Assembly (NCBI RefSeq): GCF_028291725.1
Contig: NZ_JAQGNT010000043.1
Coordinates: forward strand, 108,481 to 172,480
Length of the DNA: 64,000 bases
Source of the DNA: Hydrocarboniphaga sp.
GTDB lineage: Bacteria; Pseudomonadota; Gammaproteobacteria; Nevskiales; Nevskiaceae
Direction: 5' to 3'
Shown here: positions 9,318-16,386 of the stretch, piece after piece
Layout of the letters: every line of letters starts with the position of its first letter
How positions within the stretch are numbered: the stretch's first letter is position 1
Notes under the pieces: model-generated
Told to the model about the DNA's origin: nothing
What the model saw: the letters and a program-made list of their open reading frames with translations, nothing else
Database searches by the model: none
Position numbers and translations under genes: made by a program

Positions 9318-10448
9318 TCAGAGTCGCTCGGCGTAGCGCCGAAGGTGGTGGTCGACGGAGCCGAACTGATGTTGGATCACGCTCGCACGTTTGAAGAAAT
9401 GGCCGACCGCGAGTTCCTCGGTGACGCCCATGCCGCCATGAATCTGCACGGCAGACTGGCCTACGAGCCGCAGCGCGCGGCCGGTCTGCACCTTGGCTGC
9501 GCTGGCCGCCTGCGCGCGCTCGCGCGGCGGCTCGTCGAGCTTCAGTGTCGCGACGGTGACCAGCGACGTCGCCTGCTCGATCGCGATATGCATGTCCACC
9601 ATGCGATGCTGCAGCACCTGGAACGACGCGATCGCCTTGCCGAACTGAAGGCGCTGCTGGGCGTACTCCACGGTCTCGTCCAGCATGCGGCGCATCACGC
9701 CCAGCCCTTCCGCACAGACGGCGACGATGGCTTCGTCCATGACGCGTTCCAGCATCGGCAAGGCCTGGCCCTCTTCACCGAGAAGGTGATGAGCCGGAAC
9801 CCGCACCTGGTCGAAGCGAAGCTCGGCCGCACGGCCGCCATCGACGGTCGGATAGGACTGCAGGCTGGTGCCTGCCGTATCGCGCTCGACCAGGAAAGCG
9901 CTCACGCCTTCGGCATCGCGCTCGCCACCCGAGGTCCGCGCCGTCACGACAAAGTGGGTCGCCCATGGCGCTCCAACGACCACCGCCTTGTGCCCGCAGA
10001 GCAGGTAACCGCCATCGCTGCGCACGGCCGTGGTACGCAGATCCGACAGTTCGTAGCGGCCCTGCGGCTCGGCCCAGGCGAAGGCGATCACGACCTCGCC
10101 CGACACGATCTTCGGTACCAGCGCTTCGGCCAGGGCTCCACCGAGCCTCGACAGCAGGCCACCGCCGATCACCACCGTGCTCAGGTAGGGCTCGACCATC
10201 AGCGACCTGCCCATCGACTCCAGGATCACGAGATTGTCGATGGCATTGCCACCGCTGCCGCCCAGTGTTTCCGGCAGCGATGCGCCCAGCACGCCGAGTT
10301 CGTTGGCCAGGGCCCGCCAGCAGTTCGCGCTCCAGCCGGATTCGGACTCCAGGATCGCGCGATGCGTATCGAAGGCATAGCGATCGGCGAGAAAACTCCT
10401 GAGCGTATCGCGCATCAGGACCTGCTCTTCGGTCAGGCTCAGGTTCAA
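9318..10448 (-). CDS. Acyl-CoA dehydrogenase, short partner of a pair
   Basis: A 376-residue acyl-CoA dehydrogenase beginning MNLSLTEEQVLMRD. The initiator is TTG at 10446-10448, preceded by GGAG (10455-10458 on the minus strand) at 6 bp spacing; no ATG or GTG fits better. The C-terminal signature is QIHGGMGVTEELAVGHFFKR. The stretch after it, ASVIQHQFGSVDHHLRR, lacks the usual GTSE catalytic Glu. This is as expected for the non-catalytic partner of an alpha2-beta2 ACAD, the other subunit being 8088-9308. It heads the ACAD-ACAD-kinase unit. A CAATG-N17-GATCGAC site begins 2 bp upstream of the start and covers the ribosome-binding site. Confidence 0.9.
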   Translation of the reverse strand: MNLSLTEEQVLMRDTLRSFLADRYAFDTHRAILESESGWSANCWRALANELGVLGASLPETLGGSGGNAIDNLVILESMGRSLMVEPYLSTVVIGGGLLSRLGGALAEALVPKIVSGEVVIAFAWAEPQGRYELSDLRTTAVRSDGGYLLCGHKAVVVGAPWATHFVVTARTSGGERDAEGVSAFLVERDTAGTSLQSYPTVDGGRAAELRFDQVRVPAHHLLGEEGQALPMLERVMDEAIVAVCAEGLGVMRRMLDETVEYAQQRLQFGKAIASFQVLQHRMVDMHIAIEQATSLVTVATLKLDEPPRERAQAASAAKVQTGRALRLVGQSAVQIHGGMGVTEELAVGHFFKRASVIQHQFGSVDHHLRRYAERL

Positions 10449-10449
10449 G

Positions 10450-10478
10450 CAATGCTCCAGTACAAATGGGCGATCGAC
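10450..10478 (-). promoter_or_regulatory. Bipartite operator-like site F, overlapping a ribosome-binding site
   Basis: CAATG, 17 bp, GATCGAC, with both halves intact and the same spacing as the other copies. The central GAC is missing. CAATG ends 2 bp before the TTG start codon of the ACAD, so a bound protein or an early transcript end here would affect initiation directly. Confidence 0.45.
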
Positions 10479-10488
10479 ATCGACGGGT

Positions 10489-11268
10489 TCACGGCAGCAT
10501 CGTCATCGGGCCGCCGCCGTCGACCGCGATGATCTGCCCGTTCACGTAAGCGTTGGCATCCGAGACCAGGTAAGTGACCACGGCGGCAACGTCTTCCGGC
10601 TCGCTGACGCGGCCGTACGGCCTCTGCTCGTTGAGCTGATGAATTTCGCTGACCCCGGTGACCGCGATGGCGAGGCGTGAACCCATTTCGGTTGCGGTCA
10701 GGCTGGGGCTGACGACGTTGGTGCGCACGCCATGCGCGCGTTCTTCCTTGGCCATCGTCAAGGCCAGCGCTTCCATCGCCGCCTTGGCCATGTTGTAGGC
10801 CACGCCGCGATCGCGCATGTACAGCGTGGCGATGCTGGAGATCATGACGATGTCGGAGCGCGGCTGGCGGCGCAGCAAGGGCAGCGCCAGCTTGCTCAGA
10901 TTGAACGGCGCGTAGGCATGCACGCGCATCAGGCGCTCGATCTCTTCGAAATCCGTATCGGCAGCTGCGTTTCCCAGGCTGCCGATGCCGGCGTTGTTGA
11001 TCAGCACGCCAAGACTGCCGAAGTCCCGCTCGATCGCGGCGATCATCGCCGTGGCCTCGTCAAAGTTCTCGACGCCGGCCCGATAGGCCCTGGCTCTGCG
11101 GCCCAGACGCTCGATCGCCGCAACGGTTTCACGCGCGGCGGCTTCGTCGCGCTTGTAGTTGACCGCGACATCGGCGCCGGCCTCTGCAAGGGCCAACGCG
11201 ATCGCGCGGCCAATACCTCGGCTGCCGCCTGTTACCAATGCAACGCGGCCGTGCAGAGAAATTTTCAT
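10489..11268 (-). CDS. Short-chain dehydrogenase/reductase
   Basis: A 259-residue classical SDR with TGGSRGIGRA at residues 14-23, NNAG, Ser in MISSIA and YNMAK catalytic Tyr/Lys. The C-terminal INGQ-type motif reads VNGQIIAVDGG. It resembles FabG or 3-oxoacyl/alcohol dehydrogenases; the substrate cannot be assigned. It is separated from the ACAD at 10448 by 40 bp and stands divergent from the alcohol dehydrogenase at 11654. Site A (11382-11410) lies in the shared upstream region, its CAATG end facing this gene. Confidence 0.88.
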   Translation of the reverse strand: MKISLHGRVALVTGGSRGIGRAIALALAEAGADVAVNYKRDEAAARETVAAIERLGRRARAYRAGVENFDEATAMIAAIERDFGSLGVLINNAGIGSLGNAAADTDFEEIERLMRVHAYAPFNLSKLALPLLRRQPRSDIVMISSIATLYMRDRGVAYNMAKAAMEALALTMAKEERAHGVRTNVVSPSLTATEMGSRLAIAVTGVSEIHQLNEQRPYGRVSEPEDVAAVVTYLVSDANAYVNGQIIAVDGGGPMTMLP

Positions 11269-11653
11269 GGTGCCCCGGCGTCTTGATCTGGCTCGGCATC
11301 GCTGCGGCAGCTGGCCGTGACGGACCGCTTGCCGACGACTGCGATTGAGCCCCGATCTTGTTGCCTGGCCCGGCGGGCCGGCAATGTCGCGAGCTGACTT
11401 GCGAATTGATCCCAGCGATCAGCTCCACGCCGATGCGACGACAGGCGAGCCCTCTCCAGTCTTCATACTGCGTATTTATTTTGTTATTTATTTACGTATT
11501 GTATTTACGGCGGCTCACCTTAAAACTACTATGCGGCTTCAAGGTCGCATCCCGCCGACGACCGACAAGGCTCGCCGGCATCCACGCCGCACGGTCTTGC
11601 CGATCTGCGACTGAGGACAAATCAACCGCGATCCGGATTGCCACGGAGGAATC
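11269..11653. other. Divergent intergenic region between SDR and alcohol dehydrogenase
   Basis: 385 bp without a gene. It holds operator-like site A and, nearer the alcohol dehydrogenase, a notably AT-rich stretch (about 11470-11530) likely to contain its promoter. GGAGG at 11646-11650 is the ribosome-binding site for the ATG at 11654. No other ORF or repeat seen. Confidence 0.6.
11382..11410 (-). promoter_or_regulatory. Bipartite operator-like site A
   Basis: CAATG, 17 bp, AATTGAT, with TGAC at spacer positions 9-12. It is extended on the left by CCGG, as in sites B and C. TCGC and GCGA inside the spacer form an additional inverted repeat. It is 113 bp upstream of the SDR start. Confidence 0.65.
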
Positions 11654-12763
11654 ATGCTCAACCAGGCTACCGCTGCCGTCGCCCGTATTCCGGGCGGTGA
11701 ATTCACCATCGAGACGGTCAGCGTGGATGATCCACGTGCCCACGAAATCCTGATCGACATCGCCGGGGTCGGGCTGTGCCACACCGATCTGGTATTCAGC
11801 GCCAAGCTGCAGATCATGAAGCCGCCGGCCGTGCTCGGGCACGAAGGCTCCGGCATCGTCGCCAAGGTGGGCAGCGCCGTCACCAAGGTGAAGCCGGGCG
11901 ATCACGTGGTGCTGACCTTCAACAGCTGCGGCGACTGTCCGCGCTGCAATGGCGGTGAGCCCGCCTACTGTTTCTCGTTCCCGAAGTTGAACTACGCAGG
12001 CGGACGCCTCGACGGTTCGCCCACCATCACCATCGGCGACGAGCGCGCGAGCGCCAACTTCTTCGGCCAGTCTTCGTTCGCGACACGCGCTCTCGCGCAC
12101 GAGCGCAACGTCATCAAGGTGGACCGCGACGTACCCATCGAGCTGCTGGGGCCGCTGGGCTGCGGCGTGCAGACCGGCGCCGGCGCGATCATGCGCTCGC
12201 TGGCCTGCCGCAAGGGTTCTTCGCTGCTGGTGCTCGGCGGCGGTGCGGTCGGCCTAAGCGCGGTGCTCGGCGCCGTGGTGCGCGAGTGCGCCACCATCAT
12301 CGTAGTGGAGCCCAAGCAGGCGCGGCGCGAGCTGGCGCTGCAACTCGGCGCCACGCATGTCATCGATCCCAGCGGTATCGACCTGCCAGCCGCGGTGAGA
12401 GCGATCACGCCCACGGGAGTGGACTATGCGTTCGACAGTTCCGGCCTCAAGCAGGTCATCGCCGCCGCCATCGGCTGCCTCGCGTCACACGCGAAGTTCG
12501 GACTGGTAGGCGTGCCACCATCGATGGAGGATGCGATCAGCATCCCGATCACGGCGCTGGTCGGCGGCGGCTTCAGCTTCATCGGCATCATGGAAGGCGA
12601 CAGCGAGCCCGAGGAGTTCATCCCGCAGATGGTGGCGCTGTACAAGGCCGGACGCTTTCCGTTCGACAAGCTGCTGAGCACCTACGCGCTGCACGATATC
12701 AATCTCGCAATCGCCGACTCGCTGTCGGGGAAGTGCGTCAAGCCAGTGATGCTGACCGCGTGA
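11654..12763 (+). CDS. Zinc-dependent alcohol dehydrogenase (MDR family, aryl/allylic alcohol type)
   Basis: A 369-residue medium-chain dehydrogenase. Catalytic zinc ligands are Cys42 (GLCHTD), His63/Glu64 (GHEGSG) and a later Cys in PLGCGVQTGAG. Structural zinc is bound by Cys92, 95, 98 and 106. The Rossmann motif is LGGGAVGLSAV. Role: NAD-dependent oxidation of a primary alcohol to an aldehyde; the layout resembles class III, benzyl or geraniol dehydrogenases. GGAGG precedes the ATG. A kinase-fold gene follows 36 bp downstream, probably in the same transcript. The alcohol substrate is unknown. Confidence 0.92.
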   Translation: MLNQATAAVARIPGGEFTIETVSVDDPRAHEILIDIAGVGLCHTDLVFSAKLQIMKPPAVLGHEGSGIVAKVGSAVTKVKPGDHVVLTFNSCGDCPRCNGGEPAYCFSFPKLNYAGGRLDGSPTITIGDERASANFFGQSSFATRALAHERNVIKVDRDVPIELLGPLGCGVQTGAGAIMRSLACRKGSSLLVLGGGAVGLSAVLGAVVRECATIIVVEPKQARRELALQLGATHVIDPSGIDLPAAVRAITPTGVDYAFDSSGLKQVIAAAIGCLASHAKFGLVGVPPSMEDAISIPITALVGGGFSFIGIMEGDSEPEEFIPQMVALYKAGRFPFDKLLSTYALHDINLAIADSLSGKCVKPVMLTA

Positions 12764-12799
12764 CTTTTTTGCGCCCGATGTCAGGAGAGGACCGTTGCC

Positions 12800-13909
12800 A
12801 TGAGTGAACCCAGTGATCTCGGCACGCGTATCGTCGCCCTGTCGCGCAAGGCCCGGCTGGGCGACATCACGATCGCCGACTGGACGCAGCGCATTCGCGC
12901 GCTGATCGAGTCGCAGCCCGACATCGAGACCGTGATCGACATCAGCGCCGTGCGCGCGCTGGAAGGCGAATCCGGAAGTTCGAGCGGCACGCTGTTCTTC
13001 GACGCCCGCTATCGACGCAACGGCAAGCAGGAAGACGGCCGCTTCGTGCTCCGCTTCACGCCGGTGACGCCGCTGTTCCATGTCTACGACATCGCGGGCC
13101 AAGTGCGACTGCAGCAGATTCTGCAATCAACGGCTGTGCCTGTTCCCGGACTGTTCTGGGAAGACCCCACCGGCCGCTACCTGCAGATGCCGGCCTACGT
13201 CATGGAGCGTGTCGAAGGCCAGGCCGCGCCTGCGGACTGGCACCTCCACGGCGTTATCGCTGCGGCCGCGCCCGAGCATCGTCGTGCGATGCTGCTCGAC
13301 TACGTCAGGACGCTTGCGACGATCCACCAGGTGGACTGGCGCGAGCAAGGCCTGGGCTTTCTTGCCGACCGCGCCGCCGGCCGGTGCCTGATCGATCGCG
13401 AAGCCAACTGGTACTGGGACGCGCTGCTCTGGGCCGACGAAGGCCGCAACATGGAACGTCTGCAGCCGGTCTACCAATGGCTGATCGACCACGAGCCGGC
13501 CGGCGCGCGCGCCGTGCTCTGCCATGGCGACACCAACCTCACCAACAATCTGTTTCGTGACGATCGCGTCGCCGCCGTGATCGACTGGGAGATGGCGTTT
13601 ATAGGCGCCCCGGAGTGCGATCTCGCCTACATCCAGAACGCGCTGGCCACGATGATGCGCGAGCCACTCGACGGCGTGCCGCTGCTGCCGGAGCTGTGGG
13701 CCTACTACGAGCAGATCACCGGCACGAAGCTGCAACACATGGGCTACTACGGCCTGTTCGCCACCTGGCGCCTGACCTGCATCCTGATCCTGGGCGCCCG
13801 CCACTTCCCAGCCGATTTCAAAGCGGCGTTCGGCGCCTTTCTCGACGGCGCCATTCAGACGATGAACGACAGCGCGATCAAGGTCGGCGCGCCGGTCGTC
13901 GAAATCTGA
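12800..13909 (+). CDS. Phosphotransferase-family kinase-fold protein
   Basis: A 369-residue APH-fold protein. N-lobe segment RFVLRFTP is near residue 83, the catalytic loop HGDTNLTN is at 242-249 and the metal-binding IDWE follows at 261-264. GGAGAGGACC precedes the ATG. It follows the alcohol dehydrogenase and converges with an SDR at 13941. It is the second of three such genes in this window. Family role: ATP-dependent phosphorylation of small molecules or CoA-bound hydroxy acids. Unlike the copies at 7045 and 25500 it has no adjacent ACAD, so its substrate may differ. Confidence 0.82.
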   Translation: MSEPSDLGTRIVALSRKARLGDITIADWTQRIRALIESQPDIETVIDISAVRALEGESGSSSGTLFFDARYRRNGKQEDGRFVLRFTPVTPLFHVYDIAGQVRLQQILQSTAVPVPGLFWEDPTGRYLQMPAYVMERVEGQAAPADWHLHGVIAAAAPEHRRAMLLDYVRTLATIHQVDWREQGLGFLADRAAGRCLIDREANWYWDALLWADEGRNMERLQPVYQWLIDHEPAGARAVLCHGDTNLTNNLFRDDRVAAVIDWEMAFIGAPECDLAYIQNALATMMREPLDGVPLLPELWAYYEQITGTKLQHMGYYGLFATWRLTCILILGARHFPADFKAAFGAFLDGAIQTMNDSAIKVGAPVVEI

Positions 13910-13940
13910 AGCCCACCGTAGGCCTGCAGGCGAGCCGTCG

Positions 13941-14720
13941 TCAGGCATTGCGTGCCTGTAGGCCGCCGTCGACCAAAAGCACCGAGCCGGTGGTGTACGC
14001 CGCGGCCGGCAGGCACAGCGACAGCACCATGTGGGCCACTTCCGCGGGCTCGCCGTAACGGCGCAGCGCGGTTCGGCGCCGGGCATAGACGCGCCTGGCT
14101 TCTTCGTCGATGGCGTCGGTCATGCCGGTCAGGATCGGTCCGGGGCAGATGCAGTTGACCGTGATGCCTTCCGGGCCGAGTTCCACCGCCAGCGCGCGTG
14201 TAAGGCCGATGACGCCCGCCTTCGCCGCGGAATAGGCGCTGTTGCCGGCAGTGGCGGCGAAGGCCTCGGTCGATGCGATGTTCACGATGCGTGCGCAAAC
14301 CGAGCGCCTGAGCATCGGCAAGACCGCACGCACGATGCGCTGATGCGCACTCAGAAGGATATCGAGGTGGCGATGCCAGTTGTCGTCGTAGCCTGGGTCG
14401 TCGAGCCTGGCGAATCGTGCGACGCCGGCGTTGTTGACGACGATGTCCACGCCGCCGAAAGCCTCGCCGATGCCGAGGACGCAATCACCGATGTCGTCGG
14501 GCCGGGCCACGTCGAGACGCCAGGCCTGCGCCTCGCCGCCTTCGGCCGCAATCTCCCGGGCGACGGCCTGCGCGGCCGCGCCGTCGATGTCGGTGACCGC
14601 CACCCTGGCACCCTGCCGGGCGAACACCACGGCCGTGGCCCGGCCCATGCCGCTGCCAGCGCCGGTCACCAGGACTGCCAGACCTTGGACCGATCGACTC
14701 AGCTCAGGAACCGCGGTCAT
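13941..14720 (-). CDS. Short-chain dehydrogenase/reductase
   Basis: A 259-residue SDR starting at ATG 14720, with GGAGG 5 bp ahead of it (14726-14730). This is preferred over the longer open frame to 14810. TGAGSGMGRA, NNAG, Ser in NIASTE and AYSAAKAG catalytic residues are all present, with VDGG at the C-terminus. Substrate unknown. It is divergent from the tandem Lrp regulators, and site B lies 52 bp upstream of its start. Confidence 0.88.
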   Translation of the reverse strand: MTAVPELSRSVQGLAVLVTGAGSGMGRATAVVFARQGARVAVTDIDGAAAQAVAREIAAEGGEAQAWRLDVARPDDIGDCVLGIGEAFGGVDIVVNNAGVARFARLDDPGYDDNWHRHLDILLSAHQRIVRAVLPMLRRSVCARIVNIASTEAFAATAGNSAYSAAKAGVIGLTRALAVELGPEGITVNCICPGPILTGMTDAIDEEARRVYARRRTALRRYGEPAEVAHMVLSLCLPAAAYTTGSVLLVDGGLQARNA

Positions 14721-14772
14721 TCGAGCCTCCTTTAATCCGAGTCCTATGCTGTCGCGCTCGTCTACAATCCGG

Positions 14773-14801
14773 CAATGTCGCAAGCTGACTTCAGGATTGA
14801 T
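14773..14801 (-). promoter_or_regulatory. Bipartite operator-like site B
   Basis: CAATG, 17 bp, GATTGAT, with TGAC at spacer positions 9-12; nearly identical to site A through the left half and spacer, including the CCGG extension. It sits between the SDR start (14720) and the first Lrp start (14855), so it could serve both. Confidence 0.65.
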
Positions 14802-14854
14802 TGCAGCCATCAGGTTTTTGAGCCGGTCCCCGCGTCGATCAACCCGTAATCGTC

Positions 14855-15394
14855 ATGGAAAAAAATAAAACCAAAACCAGAAGCGAATCCAAAGCCGCTC
14901 CCGCGAAAACCGGGGCCGCCAGCAAGGAAAGAACCGTCCACCAGCTGGACGCGACGGACCGCCAGATTCTCGATCGCCTGAAGACAGAGCCGCGCGTGAC
15001 CAACAAGGCGCTCGCCGAAGAACTGTCGCTGAGTGAAGTCACGATCGCGTCGCGCATCCGCGCGATGGAGAGCGGCAAGATCATGCGGGTGATGGCACAA
15101 CGCGACTTTCGAACCATCGGCGGCGAGATTCTGACACTCGTCGACATCGACGTACTCGGCAGAACGGTGGATGCGGTCGCACACGATCTCACGCTGATCG
15201 AGAACGTCGGCAGCGTGTCGATCCTGATGGGAGAGCCCTCCATCATCGTCGAGATTCACACCCCGGACCTGGCCGCGCTCGAGGACGTGCTGCTCAATCA
15301 AATCGCCAAGGTGAAGGGCGTCAGCGGCACCAGCGCCAACATGATTCTCAAGGTGATCAAGTACCGTTCCGAGATGGGCAACCTGCACCTATGA
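14855..15394 (+). CDS. Lrp/AsnC-family transcriptional regulator, first of a tandem pair
   Basis: 179 residues. A lysine-rich N-terminal tail (about residues 1-28) precedes a winged-helix segment (LDATDRQILDRL to EVTIASRIRAMESGKI, about 32-75) and a RAM-type ligand/oligomerisation domain. No strong Shine-Dalgarno precedes the ATG. Its stop overlaps the start of the second Lrp gene by 4 bp (ATGA), so the two are translationally coupled. Family role: DNA-binding octamer or dimer responding to amino acids or other small metabolites. Site B lies just upstream. The basic tail is not usual for Lrp proteins. Confidence 0.88.
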   Translation: MEKNKTKTRSESKAAPAKTGAASKERTVHQLDATDRQILDRLKTEPRVTNKALAEELSLSEVTIASRIRAMESGKIMRVMAQRDFRTIGGEILTLVDIDVLGRTVDAVAHDLTLIENVGSVSILMGEPSIIVEIHTPDLAALEDVLLNQIAKVKGVSGTSANMILKVIKYRSEMGNLHL

Positions 15395-15843
15395 AACTCG
15401 ACGACATCGACAACGCGATCCTGGCCGCACTCGGCCAGAACGGCCGCATGAGCAACCGCGAAGTGGGCCGCGACGTGGGCGTATCGGAAGGAACGGTACG
15501 GCAACGGCTCAAGAAGCTGGAGGCGGCCAAGGCCATGCGTCTCGGCCTGGTAGTCGACATCACGGTTACCGGGCGTGTCACGGTGGCCTATGTCAGGATC
15601 AAGGCGAAGCCGGACCGGATACGCGCGATCGCCAAGGAGATCGCCGCCATGGACGACTGCAGCTTCGTCGGCCTGAGCGTGGGCAGCTTCGACATCGTGA
15701 CCCTGTTCAATGCCAGGACCCGTGGCGAGCTCGCCGAATACATCGACAACCGCATCGCCAAAATCAGCGGCGTTCTGGCGATCGACGTTCGCGAACCGAT
15801 CGCATCGATCAAGCATCGCTACGATCTGATTCACGTCACTTAG
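15391..15843 (+). CDS. Lrp/AsnC-family transcriptional regulator, second of a tandem pair
   Basis: 150 residues, the usual Lrp length. The HTH (LDDIDNAILAALGQNGRMSN to EGTVRQRLKKLE, about 2-45) is followed by a RAM domain with GSFDIVTLF. It overlaps the preceding paralogue by 4 bp. The two proteins are clearly diverged, so they may form hetero-oligomers; that is inference. An 11-bp hairpin follows at 15854-15897. Confidence 0.9.
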   Translation: MKLDDIDNAILAALGQNGRMSNREVGRDVGVSEGTVRQRLKKLEAAKAMRLGLVVDITVTGRVTVAYVRIKAKPDRIRAIAKEIAAMDDCSFVGLSVGSFDIVTLFNARTRGELAEYIDNRIAKISGVLAIDVREPIASIKHRYDLIHVT

Positions 15844-15853
15844 CGGCGACAAA

Positions 15854-15897
15854 CGACAAGGGGCACCGCCGCCTGGCAAGGCCGGCGCCCCTTGTCG
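15854..15897 (+). terminator. Perfect 11-bp hairpin after the Lrp pair
   Basis: CGACAAGGGGC at 15854-15864 pairs perfectly with GCCCCTTGTCG at 15887-15897. It lies 10 bp after the second Lrp stop. No T-run follows, so it is either a weak or Rho-assisted terminator or an mRNA 3' stabiliser. Confidence 0.4.
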
Positions 15898-15913
15898 ACG
15901 CACAGCGGGCAGA

Positions 15914-16186
15914 CTAGGGCCTGTTGACATTTGCCTGGTCGCTGCGCGGGTCCCAACGGGGACGCAGTGCAAGGATCGACCGACGACGTGTACTCGACGT
16001 ACACAAGGAGGGAGAGACGCCGCAATGCGTCCCCGTTGGGACCCGCCCTCCGGGTTGCCGCCATCGAGGCGGCCATACCGCGTTGCTCGTCGTCACCATA
16101 GTCACCACTATGCCTCCTCCTCGCGCCTTGTCTGGCCGCCTCGATGGCGGCAACGCAGCGATCAGGTAAATGTCAACAGGCCCTAG
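15914..16186. mobile_element. MITE-like element with nested inverted repeats (three-way-junction architecture)
   Basis: A 273-bp non-coding element. Its ends are 33-bp inverted repeats (15914-15946 and 16154-16186) with two mismatches, both starting CTAGGGCCTGTTGACATTT. Inside are two further perfect inverted repeats: 21 bp (15946-15966 / 16026-16046) and 22 bp (16054-16075 / 16133-16154). A single strand could therefore fold into an outer stem with two inner hairpin arms. No transposase is present, so it would depend on an enzyme supplied elsewhere. The CTAG ends suggest an IS that targets CTAG or TA. Mobility is inferred; the repeats are seen directly. Confidence 0.75.
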
Positions 16187-16229
16187 TACGACGACACGAA
16201 GGAAAAGCAACATTCAGTCGCAGGACGGC

Positions 16230-16349
16230 TTGCCTCTCCCCCCGGAGAGGTCGGCGCGTAGCGCCGGGTGAGGGCCTTCCAGGCTCGTGCAAAGCTGCGA
16301 GTCCCTCACCCGGCCCTTCGGGCCACCCTCTCCCGGAGGGAGAGGGCAA
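16230..16349. repeat. Interspersed GC-rich palindromic repeat
   Basis: A 120-bp imperfect palindrome. Its outer arms are TTGCCTCTCCC (16230-16240) and GGGAGAGGGCAA (16338-16349); its inner arms CCGGGTGAGGG (16264-16274) and CCCTCACCCGG (16303-16313) match perfectly. Sequences of this type are common multicopy intergenic repeats in gammaproteobacteria. It sits 38 bp beyond the stop of the TonB receptor gene and could act as a transcript end. Confidence 0.65.
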
Positions 16350-16386
16350 CAAGCCGCGTACGTTGCGCAATCAAGGTGTCTCGATA

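Noticed and set aside
13922..13931. 10-bp palindrome GCCTGCAGGC between convergent genes
   Set aside because: Too short, without loop or T-run; could be chance in GC-rich DNA.
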